Below, one piece after another: positions 22,419-31,918 of a DNA stretch of 64,000 bases (positions are counted from its first letter, which is position 1; each line of letters opens with the position of its first letter). Source of the DNA: Arachis hypogaea (Eukaryota; Streptophyta; Magnoliopsida; Fabales; Fabaceae); NCBI RefSeq assembly GCF_003086295.3, contig NC_092054.1, forward strand, positions 38,819,294 through 38,883,293. Direction: 5' to 3'. Below the pieces are notes generated by a model. The model searched no databases and was not told the DNA's origin. It saw only the letters and a list, made by a program, of their open reading frames with translations. A program made the translations under genes and the position numbers.

Positions 22419-22472
22419 TCAGGATCTGTGGACCCCACAGGATCATCTCAGGATCTGTGGACCCCACAGGAT
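22419..22472 (+). repeat. Short tandem duplication
   Basis: Two adjacent copies of a roughly 27-bp unit with the core CAGGATCTGTGGACCCCACA, between the palindrome array and the second ORF. Confidence 0.8.
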
Positions 22473-22712
22473 CCCCACCTACCTCCACTCACTTCTTCTC
22501 ACCCCTCTTTCACACAATCCCATAAACACTCTTCCCCAAAACCCTTCACCAATCACCTCAATCTCTCTTCCCCATCACCTCTTCACCACTCACATCCATC
22601 CACTCTTCCCCATAAACCTACCTCATAAACTCCACCTACCTTCAAAATTCAAAATCACTTTCCCACCCACACCCACCCTATATGGCCGAAACCTCACCCC
22701 CCTCCCTTCCCT

Positions 22713-22720
22713 ATATAAAG
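22713..22720 (+). promoter_or_regulatory. Possible internal TATA box
   Basis: TATATAAA within a C/T-rich stretch about 190 bp upstream of the second ORF, followed by CA-rich sequence. It suggests the second ORF may have its own promoter. Inference only. Confidence 0.4.
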
Positions 22721-22836
22721 CCTTCCATTCTCCCTCATTTTCACACAACACAACCCTCTATACCCTTCTTGGCCGAAACACAACCCCTTCTCCCCCTCCT
22801 CCATTTCTTTTTCTTCTTCATCTATTCTTTCTTCTC

Positions 22837-22873
22837 TTGCTCGAGGACGAGCAATATTCTAAGTTTGGTGTGG
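22837..22873 (+). promoter_or_regulatory. Hairpin plus AAGTTTGGTGTGG module before second ORF
   Basis: TTGCTCG-AGGA-CGAGCAA hairpin, with both stem arms changed together relative to the TTGCTTG/CAAGCAA form elsewhere (a compensatory change), followed by AAGTTTGGTGTGG. Confidence 0.6.
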
Positions 22874-22909
22874 TAAAAGCATAAGCTTTTTGTTTTTCCA
22901 TTACCATTG

Positions 22910-24058
22910 ATGGCACCTAAGACCGGAGAATCCTCTAGAAAAGGAAAAGGGAAGACAAAAGCTTCCACCTCCAAGTCATGGGAGATGGAAAGGTTCATCT
23001 CCAAAGCCCATCAAGACCACTTCTATGATGTTGTGGCCAAGAAGAAGGTGATCCCTGAGGTCCCTTTCAAACTCAAAAGAAATGAGTATCCGGAGATCCG
23101 ACATGAAATTCAAAGAAGAGGTTGGGAAGTTCTAACAAACCCCATCCAACAAGTCGGCATCCTAATGGTTCAAGAGTTCTATGCCAATGCATGGATCACC
23201 AAGAACCATGATCAAAGTAAGAATCCGGATCCAAAGAACTATGTTACAATGGTTCGGGGGAAATACTTAGATTTTAGTCCGGAAAATGTGAGGTTGGCGT
23301 TCAACTTGCCAAACATGGAAGAGAACGCACGCCCCTACACAAGGAGAGTCAACTTTGATCAAAGGTTGGACCAAGTCCTTATGGACATATGTGTAGAAGG
23401 AGCTCAATGGAAAATTGACTCAAAAGGCAAACCGGTTCAACTAAGAAGACTGGACCTTAAGCCTGTAGCTAGAGGATGGTTGGAGTTCATTCAATGCTCA
23501 ATCATTCCCACTAGCAACCGGTCTGAAGTTACTATAGACCGGGCCATCATGATCTATAGCATCATGATTAGAGAAGAGGTGGAAGTTCATGAGATTATAC
23601 CTCAAGAACTCTACAAGGTGGCTGACAAGTCCTCCACTATGGCAAGATTAGCCTTTTCTCACCTCATTTTCCACCTATGCAATTCGGCTGGGGTTGACAT
23701 AGAGGGAGATATCCTCATTAAAGAGGACAAGCCCATCACTAAGAAAAAGATGGAGCAAGCAAGAGAGCCCATTCATGGAGCTCAAGAGGCGTATGAAGCT
23801 CATCACCATGAGATCCCGGAGATGCCTCAAATGCATTTTCCTCCACAAAACTATTGGGAGCAAATAAACACCTCCCTAGGAGAATTGAGTTCCAATATGG
23901 GACAACTAAGGGTGGAACAGCAAGAGCACTCCATCATCCTTCATGAAATTAGAGAAGACCAAAAAGCAATGAGGGAGGAACAACAAAGACAAGGAAGAGA
24001 CATAGAAGAGCTCAAGGACATCATTGGTTCCTCAAGAAGGAAATGCCACCATCACTAA
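22910..24058 (+). CDS. Second ORF of Athila-like element (plant transposon protein domain)
   Basis: 382 codons from ATG 22910, with a Lys/Ser-rich start (MAPKTGESSRKGKGK). The central part (about residues 40-250) resembles the 'putative plant transposon protein' domain found in Athila/Ogre-type elements: EVPFKLKRNEYPEI, GWEVLTNPIQQVGILMVQEFY, ILDF-type YLDFSPENVRLAFNLP, and AHLI-like FSHLIFHLCNSAGVDI. The C-terminal 110 residues are Glu/Gln/Arg-rich and probably coiled-coil (QLRVEQQEHS, REDQKAMREEQQRQGRD). In autonomous relatives this protein is encoded apart from pol; here it follows gag-protease with no pol. I see no signal peptide or membrane segment, so it does not look like an envelope protein. 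Role unknown. The frame is intact. Confidence 0.65.
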   Translation: MAPKTGESSRKGKGKTKASTSKSWEMERFISKAHQDHFYDVVAKKKVIPEVPFKLKRNEYPEIRHEIQRRGWEVLTNPIQQVGILMVQEFYANAWITKNHDQSKNPDPKNYVTMVRGKYLDFSPENVRLAFNLPNMEENARPYTRRVNFDQRLDQVLMDICVEGAQWKIDSKGKPVQLRRLDLKPVARGWLEFIQCSIIPTSNRSEVTIDRAIMIYSIMIREEVEVHEIIPQELYKVADKSSTMARLAFSHLIFHLCNSAGVDIEGDILIKEDKPITKKKMEQAREPIHGAQEAYEAHHHEIPEMPQMHFPPQNYWEQINTSLGELSSNMGQLRVEQQEHSIILHEIREDQKAMREEQQRQGRDIEELKDIIGSSRRKCHHH

Positions 24059-25165
24059 GGTGGATTCATTCCTTGTTCTTATTTCTTCTTTTTTTCGTTT
24101 TCTATGTTATGTGCTTATCTATGTTTGTGTCTTCATTACATGATCATTAGTAATTAGTAACTATGTCTTAAAGTTATGAATGTCCTATGAATCCATCACC
24201 TCTCTTAAATGAAAAATGTTTTAATTCAAAAGAACAAGAAGTACATGAGTTTCGAATTTATCCTTGAACTTCGCTTAATTATATTGATGTGGTGACAATG
24301 CTTCTTGTTTTCTGAATGAATGCTTGAACAGTGCATATGTCCTTTGAAGTTATTGTTTAAGAATGTTAAATATGTTGGCTCTTGAAAGAATGATGACTAG
24401 GAAACATGTTATTTGATAATCTGAAAAATCATAAAAATGATTCTTGAAGCAAGAAAAAGCAGCAAAAACAAAGCTTGCAGAAAAAAAAATAGGCGAAAAA
24501 AATAGAAAAAAAAAAAAGAAAAAGCAAGCAGAAAAAGCCAATAACCCTTAAAACCAAAAGGCAAGGGCAAATAAAAAGAATCTCAAGGCTTTGAGCATCA
24601 GTGGATAGGAGGGCCTAAAGGAATAAAATCCTGGTCTAAGCGGCTAAACCAAGCTGTCCCTAACCATGTGCTTGTGGCGTGTAGGTGTCAAGTGAAAACT
24701 TGAGACTGAGCGGTTAAAGTCAAGGTCCAAAGCAAAAAAAAGAGTGTGCTTAAGAACCCTGGACACCTCTAATTGGGAACTTTAGCAAAGCTGAGTCACA
24801 ATCTGAAAAGGTTCACCCAATTATGTGTCTGTGGCATTTATGTATCCGGTGGTAATACTGGAAAATAAAGTGCTTAGGGCCACGGCCAAGACTCATAAAG
24901 AAGCTGTGTTCAAGAATCATCATACTGAACTAGGAGATTCAATAACACTATCTAAACTCTAAGTTCCTATAGAAGCCAATCATTCTGAACTTCAATGGAT
25001 AAAGTGAGATGCCAAAACTATTCAAGAGGCAAAAAGTTATAAGTCCCACTCATATGATTGAAGCTATGTTTCATTGATAGTTTAGAATTTATAGTATATT
25101 CTCTTCTTTTATCCTATTTGATTCTCAGTTGCTTGGGGACAAGCAATAATTTAAGTTTGGTGTTG
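24059..25165 (+). other. 3' untranslated region of the element
   Basis: No ORF. From about 24300 it matches the tail of the nested element (about 7315-8119), including GAATGAATGCTT, AAGCAAGAAAAAGCA and AGGAGGGCCTAAAGGAATAAA. It ends with a GCTTGGGGACAAGC hairpin and AAGTTTGGTGTTG at 25129-25165, abutting the LTR. Confidence 0.7.
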
Positions 25166-26899
25166 TGATGAGCGGATAATTTATACGCTTTTTGGCATTG
25201 TTTTTAGTATGTTTTTAGTAGGATCTAGTTACTTTTAGGGATGTTTTCATTAGTTTTTATGTTAAATTCACATTTCTGGACTTTACTATGAGTTTGTGTG
25301 TTTTTCTGTGATTTCAGATATTTTCTGGCTGAAATTGATGGACTTGAGCAAAAATCAGATTCAGAGGTTGAAGAAGGACTGCTGATGCTGTTGGATTCTG
25401 ACCTCCCTGCACTCAAAATGGATTTTCTGGAGCTACAGAACTCAAAATGGCGCGCTTCCAATTGCGTTGGAAATTAGACATCCAGGGCTTTCCAGCAATA
25501 TATAATAGTCCATACTTTGCTTAGGTTTAGACGACGCAAACTGGCGTTCAACGCCAGCTCTCTGCCCAATTCTGGCGTCCAGCGCCAGAAACAAGTTGCA
25601 AAGTGGAGTTCAACGCCCAAACTGGTACCAAAACTGGCGTTCAACTCCAGGAATGACCTCTACACGTGTAACACTTAAGCTCAGCCCAAGAACACACCTA
25701 GCGGGCCCCGGAAGTGGATTTATGCATCAATTACTTACTTCTGTAAACCCTAGTGACTAGTTTATTATAAATAGAACTTTTTATCATTGTATTCACAGTC
25801 TTGGTTACTCCGGTTCCCCTCTAGGGCCGAGACCAATGAACTCCATTATCACTTATGTATTTTCAATGGTAGAGTTTCTACACTCCATAGATTAAGGTGT
25901 GGAGCTCTGCTGTTCCTCAAAGATTAATGCAAAGTACTACTGTTTTTCTATTCAATTCATCTTATTTCGCTTCTAAGATATTCATTCGCACTTCAACCTG
26001 AATGTGATGAACGTGACAATCATCATCATTCCTTATGAACACGTGCCTGACAACCACTTCCGTTCTACCTTCGATTGAACGAGTATCTCTTAGATTACAA
26101 ATACAGGGGACCGAGTCCGAGATATTGGGATCTTCGTGGTGTAAGCTAGAATGATGGCGGCATTCAAGAGAATCCGGAAAGTCTAAACCTTGTCTGTGAT
26201 ATTCCGAGTAGGATTCAATGATTGAATGACTGTGACGAGCTTCAAACTCGCGATTGCTGGGCGTAGTGACAGACGCAAAAGGATAGTAAATCCTATTCCA
26301 GCATGATCGAGAACCGACAGATGAATAGCCGTGCCGTGACAGGGTGCGTTGACCACTTTCACTGAGAGGATAGGATGTGACCATTGACAAGGGTGATGCC
26401 TCCAGACGATTAACCGTGCCGTGACAGGGCATTTGGATCATTTTCCCGAGAGAAGACCGAAAGTAGCCATTGACAATGGTGACATATTACATAAAGCCAG
26501 CCATGGAAAGGAGTAAGACTGATTGGATGAAGACAGTAGGAAAGCAGAGGTTCAGAGGAACGAAAGCATCTCTATTCACTTATCTGAAATTCTCACCAAT
26601 GATTTACATAAGTATTTCTATCCCTATTTTATTAATTATTTTTGAAAACTACATAACCATTTGATATCCGCCTGACTGAGATTTACAAGGTGACCATAGC
26701 TTGCTTCATACCAACAATCTCCGTGGGATTCGACCCTTACTCACGTAAGGTATTACTTGGACGACCCAGTGCACTTGCTGGTTAGTTGTGCGAAGTTGTG
26801 AACCATGGTATTGGCATCATGTTTTTGGCGCCATTACCAGGGAAAGAAAGAGCGATGAATTTTACATAATCAAAGTGTAATCACAATTTTTGCGCACCA
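25166..26899 (+). repeat. Right LTR of the 11 kb element
   Basis: 1734 bp. Palindromes at 25543, 25574, 25605 and 25636 keep the exact 31-bp spacing. TATAAATA at 25766-25773. The end, CACCA, abuts the target repeat gaggt. Confidence 0.85.
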
Positions 26900-27341
26900 G
26901 AGGTTGATATCTAGTACAACCCTAAGCTGAGTTTCTCTCTTGAAATAAATCCGGTGCGAATGATTTGCTGGTTTATATTTCTGATCATTTAAAGCAACTG
27001 AGAATTTGATACCATGTAAATCTTACCTTCAGATAAATCACCTTCAAAAAACCTTCTGTGAGGACTCCTAATTGAGCATTGGATACGATCACCCTACACA
27101 TATAAGCTAATTTAAAATTAAGTTGAAGCAGCACAGTAATTAAATTAGTTTTATTAGTAGAATATCTTGCAAAAAATAACATTACCACTTCATCCATTGC
27201 TGCCATCTCCAACATGGACTTTTGAAATTTCTGTTCTTTGGGAGAGATCGTCTATAGCTTCATAATTCTTACTTTTAACATATAGTTTTGGCTTTCATTA
27301 GCAGCCTCAATATCCTTGATTAATTTGAAATGTGAGGACAT
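26900..27341 (-). pseudogene. RPA1-like gene, 5' exons
   Basis: Upstream part of the gene whose 3' part is 13865-15946. Exon 1 is 27341-27186 (ATG, MSSHFKLIKDIEAANES, 52 codons, donor GTAATG). The next exon begins at 27093 (GDRIQCSIRS, LSEGKIYMVSNSQ) and runs into the insertion site, coding YKPANHSHRIYF and VVLDINLP. This is the first OB fold of RPA1 (VRIMKLW, GDRIQ, EGKIY, then the next fold). Two lesions: TAG at 27252-27254 where the family has the Trp of VRVxRLW, and a one-base frame slip near 26988-26996. With the 11 kb insertion, the gene is dead unless another copy is active. Confidence 0.75.
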
Positions 27342-27929
27342 TGCTTAAAATTAGTTAAGGAGAATAGGAAAAGATATAAGGTTTATTCGGTTAGGGAAGG
27401 GATGAGTAGAGTTCTTGGTGTGGTAGAACAGATGGAATAAGTTTCATATATATAACATGAAGAATAATGAAGAATAATAACTAAAGTCTTGTAAAAGAAA
27501 TCAATGCATTTTTAAAAAATATTAGTTTATTAGGTTATTGATTGTTGTAAACAGGTATGATAACTTGCTGCAAGAAAAATAGGACATATCAATGTAACTT
27601 AGTGTAACGAAATTGACATTGTCAAAGAAAAAGGTTGCACATGAAATTATAAGTGCCAGATGTAACTAAGTTCACATAAAAAAATAATGCCATAATAGTT
27701 GGTGAATTATAGTGAGCATGGATCTCATTTGCTTGTTTCAAAGTTGAACACTTCTCCAATAAGGTTATTAATTTGGGAGCTCCCACCATTAAACTTTTCT
27801 AAATTATGTTGCTAGAGAAGCAAGAAAAGAAAGAAACTTTAGGCACTGCTTGATTAGTGATGCAATTATTGAGATGGATTATATGTCATGGGGAAGAAGA
27901 GAGACTAAGAAAAGAGGAAAAGTTAACCG

Positions 27930-27999
<70 letters not shown>

Positions 28000-28618
28000 A
28001 CAATTCAACACCATGTTCAAGTTCATGTCCTTGTACGGAGAAGAACAAAAGAATGCTTCTAAATTAAAGTACACCTAGTTACTCTTATCAGATTAAGCTT
28101 TAATTTGTTGATTTTCCACTAATTTCAATATGTATCTAATATAAAATCTATACTCTACAAAATTCGCGTGAAAAAAAATTACAACTTATTTAACTTGCTC
28201 ATTAGTAATTATGTTGTGTGGAGTGAAACTATTAATATTAGCTGAAATGGCCACCTCTTTTATCTTATGTTCTAGCACTTTTATTTTTATTATAACATTA
28301 AATTAGATTACATGCATGAATAAGAAGCAACAGTGCAATGGGAAGTTTTTCGTCATGATCCTGGATTGGATTACAGTAAATTGTAATATGTGTTGACATC
28401 AATCAAATAACAGAGACGGATTTAAAAACATAAATTTATATCATTGAAACCATGCAACTCAAAATATGAAAATTTGAAAATCACTATGATCAAATATATT
28501 AGATCCATTACATATATAAATAGAAGATCCAATAAAGATATTATAAAGAAATCTATATTATAATTAGTAACCAAAAGGATCAACACGGTAATATGGCGAA
28601 TAAAACTCCTAATAAATA
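27342..28618. other. Intergenic DNA with (TA)n microsatellite
   Basis: Separates the RPA-like gene start from the end of the upstream B3 gene. It contains an uninterrupted TA run at 27935-27997. No other structure or ORF seen. Confidence 0.7.
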
Positions 28619-30007
28619 CTAAATTCTCAAAACTTCTAAAGTCATGGATTTCTCATCATCAACAGGGACGGTAAACTTGACCACACTCCTTTGCACTATT
28701 CCATGTTGAAGGCAGAATCTACGCCATCCTCGAGCAAGAAATACCTCCGATGAAGTAGAACCCCTCCATTGAAGACCCATTATGAACGATGGTCCAGTTG
28801 GTTGTCGTACATTGACAAATGAAAGTCTGGAAGGGAATGCCACAGAAGCAAATTTTGAAGGCAACAACTGAATAGAATTAAGAGGAAATGGAGTAAATAA
28901 TTTTAACCATGAAACAAATAATAGCAAACGGCAAAACTAAGGAAAAGAAACTTTACCATTAAATAATGTGTTGCCTGATAATCAGACACGGATTTCTCAA
29001 TTGAATATACTTGTCAATTATTAGGAGAACCGGGTTGAGATATTACTTCAATAGAGTAATTGGATAAAACGGGCGATAAACGTATGGACTGGTCTTTCTC
29101 AGAAATACTTGTATTAAGATTGAGTTGAGAAGTATCAAACATACTTATAGGAAAACCAAAAGTCTGACTTTCATAATGATTAGAGGTGTTATTCTTAGGT
29201 GAAGTACATTCAGTTAGTGAAAGAACTTGTTTGATAGGATCAGGATCAGATTGATATAGAATAGGGTCGAAGCATGGATCAGTATAATCATTGAAGGTGT
29301 CGAGTAATTTAAAATCCATGCTGGGTTGAACAACATTAATATCATTGAATAGATTCTGTAGGTAAAAAAACTGACCAAATTGAAATTCTGCAGTAGGTGA
29401 TTTGTTTAGCCAATCATTAGAGATTTTCTTACATGATGAGGGAGTTGGAGACTTTAACAATGGTTCAAAAAAATGGTTATCTTGTAAAGATTCGTCACAA
29501 AGGTCTATAACTTCCTCAACAACAACTGAAGGTTTTATGTCCAGAGGAAGCTTCACAGGGGGAAAACAGGGCTGCTTTTCAACCATGTTATGGTCTTTTA
29601 CTTCGATGGTGAGAAACTTATCCATACCAACGTAGTAAACTTGCAACCAACCACCTTCTTTCAAATCATATAACAATGCAAAGTTGTTGTAGCCACTAAC
29701 AATAATGCCAGTTCGGTGACCCTTCTCGATGGCAACTTCAATCTCATTACCAGCTAAGTCATAGAACACTAATTCATTAGGTAAAAATCTTTGTACTTCT
29801 TGAAGAAGATAGATGGGATTTCACCGATATCCTGAAATTAATATGGAAAGTAAATAATGAGAATTTAAATGAGAGGGAAAAACAAATAATAAACTAAATG
29901 AAACAATCGAAAGAAAAGCAATGATATAACGATTCATAACTAACCATATCGGGGTTAATTTCCATGTAGAAGAAACGGCCCTGATCATTAAACGTGGAGG
30001 AAAGCAT
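28619..30007 (-). pseudogene. B3-domain (REM-like) gene, contiguous paralog with lesions
   Basis: Three exons: 30007-29945 (MLSSTFNDQGRFFYMEINPDM), 29831-28957 and 28867-28619. Exons 1-2 give an N-terminal B3 domain (DIGEIPSIFFKKY, then LPNELVFYDLAGNEIEV, YDLKEGGWLQVYYVG), then an acidic Ser-rich linker; exon 3 is a C-terminal B3 domain (LLPSKFASVAF, FLARGWRRF) with an intact stop. Exon 2 is 875 nt against 876 in the copy at 10804-11679. The missing base is in a T run (29783-29787 on the plus strand, five where six keep the frame). A TGA at 29014-29016 also interrupts exon 2 about 20 codons before its donor. Two lesions suggest a pseudogene, though alternative splicing could skip the second. 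Family role: nuclear DNA binding. Confidence 0.75.
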
Positions 30008-31007
30008 TGTTAATGGGAAGTGGCAAATGAGAGTAGGTTATAAGAAGGAATAGATTTCATTGATTATATATACATACAACTATTCATTGTAGATAACTCA
30101 TTTCACAAACCATGAAATGATTAATTATTTGGATATATCTGTTTGGGTTCAGCTTTATAATAACTTGCGTGTAATAGTAACCAAATGGGATAATTTGTAG
30201 GTTTGGCCAAGGAAAAAAGTCAAAGAAATAAAGCATAAAAATGTCAGTAATATAATAATGAACTTAAGCAACAAACAATTATTGATTAGAAATTGTGAAA
30301 TGGAATCATAACTTCCTATGCAAACGTGTAGGTGCCAGGTTCTGTGTTGCTTCGGGAAAAAAAGTTAAGGCACGGCACATACAAAAACAAATATGTGATA
30401 TGTAAGTATTATCATTGAATGAAGTCTTGCAATAAAAAGATGGACAAAGTTATCTAATTTTATTAAAAATGGGCATCTTGTTTAAATTGAATTATAAGAA
30501 TAAAGTCATCTAACTTTACTCTTGAAAATTTTGCAACAACATATAAGTTAAGATTACGAATGCCAATAAATTATAATAAACACATTATTATAGAATAATT
30601 GTTAACTAAAATTGTGAACAAAATTGTCAAATAATAGAAATATCTAAAAATAAGTTCATAAATATCTAAAGAATCCAATAGACTAAAAATACCATTGAAA
30701 CAACAACATCAATTATACTAATCATAAAAGAAGTTGGTAATGAAATTGTCTATACACAAATCAATTATAAATGAATTGTATAATTTGTGTTTTAAATTGG
30801 TCAATCTCTCTATGGATCATTATTAAACCAATTAACTAAAAGATTTGACTATCAGATAAATCCAGGAATTAGCCCATGCTATGCACGGGAATGTAGAAAA
30901 CAATTGGATACAGGTTTAAATAATGTTATTGCAATTTTAAGAGTATGATTGTTGAATAGAAAATGTATTAACTATTTAACTTTACAATTGTATGAGCTAA
31001 CTGAAAA
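30008..31007. other. AT-rich upstream region of the B3 gene
   Basis: No ORF of interest. It holds the promoter region of the minus-strand B3 gene and a GC-rich hairpin at 30873-30890. Confidence 0.6.
30873..30890. other. GC-rich hairpin, Helitron-end-like
   Basis: CCCATGC-TAT-GCACGGG, a 7-bp stem with one mismatch in an AT-rich setting. On the minus strand it is followed directly by CTAAT. Helitron 3' ends have a short GC hairpin followed within about a dozen bases by CTRR, then T. Suggestive only. Confidence 0.3.
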
Positions 31008-31918
31008 ACAGCATGCTTAAAAAATGAGAAACAATGTTGATTATGCTATTTTCTTACCAAAATTGAACAAAACAAAATTGTTGACAATTATTAAAATATT
31101 GATGGAAAGGTGGGTATTTAAATATACATGCACATCAATTAAAAAAACTATGATATAATGCATAATATAATTAAGTGAAAAGAAACTGGGACATAAATAA
31201 CTTGTATTTATATTGCAGATATATAAGTTATATCAATAAATCAAGAATAAATAAACCAATAAATATGTATATATAAATTGTTAGCAGTATAGTTACAAAA
31301 TTACAATAGATTGTTGCTCCATCATTACGAAATCAAAGAATTCTCTCCAGTAATAAATTCATTGAATTCATGAGTACAATAAACACTGCTCATAATATAA
31401 CAGATAACTCAATAAAAATATTTTCTACCTCTCAAAATAGCTACCAATTCGGACAAACTAATATTTACACACGTTAGAGGTAATAACTAATTATATAGGA
31501 GAAAAAATCAAAACAAATCACAGTCAACTTTTTCTGCAAATATTAGAAAGCAACATAGTTTTTCCAATATCTTTAGAACTTGGCAGTAGGGCCATCCTGA
31601 TATTTTCATAAAAGAAAAATGAATGTGTAGGGATTCAGATTTCAGTTTTCATAAATAAAAATTACTGTTAAAAATTAAAGGATAAATTATCCGCAGTATA
31701 CATATCAATTGTAGCTGAAAATAAAAGAGGATCAATTTATTATCTTGATGGTTCTATTCTTCCACTAAAATTTTTGAGAAATTGAATTTATCTCTTGGAG
31801 GATGCAAGGTGTAACAATGTTAGACTGCTTTATAGTTTAAATGAGTGAAAGGTGAAACATTCAGTCTTTTGCAATAATTGACAAAAAAAAGAAAAAAAGC
31901 ATTAAAAATTCACATAGA
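31008..31918. repeat. Segmental repeat, copy 1 of 3
   Basis: Non-coding AT-rich unit of about 0.9 kb, starting near CATGCTTAAAAAATGAG and ending in GCATTAAAAATTCACATAG. Copies 2 and 3 follow in direct orientation. Confidence 0.8.

Larger units (their letters stand above)
15947..26899 (+). mobile_element. Athila-like LTR retrotransposon lacking pol, with perfect target repeat
   Basis: 10,953 bp element with target repeat gaggt at 15942-15946 and 26900-26904, inserted into an exon of the RPA-like gene. LTRs are 15947-17681 and 25166-26899, TGATGAGC to CACCA. Order: LTR, primer binding site (within an 80-bp triplication), 2 kb T/A-rich leader, gag-protease ORF (19651-21912), 31-bp palindrome array, second ORF (22910-24058), untranslated tail, LTR. 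There is no reverse transcriptase, RNase H or integrase, so it is non-autonomous. By eye the LTRs differ at about 40-50 sites, roughly 2.5-3 percent, suggesting an insertion of the order of one million years ago at commonly used plant rates. The pairing of autonomous and non-autonomous Arachis families reported in the literature (FIDEL and Feral) comes to mind but was not checked. Confidence 0.85.

Noticed and set aside
22197..22628. 143-codon frame across the palindrome array
   Set aside because: Produced by the 31-bp repeats and C-rich leader; the real ORF begins at 22910.
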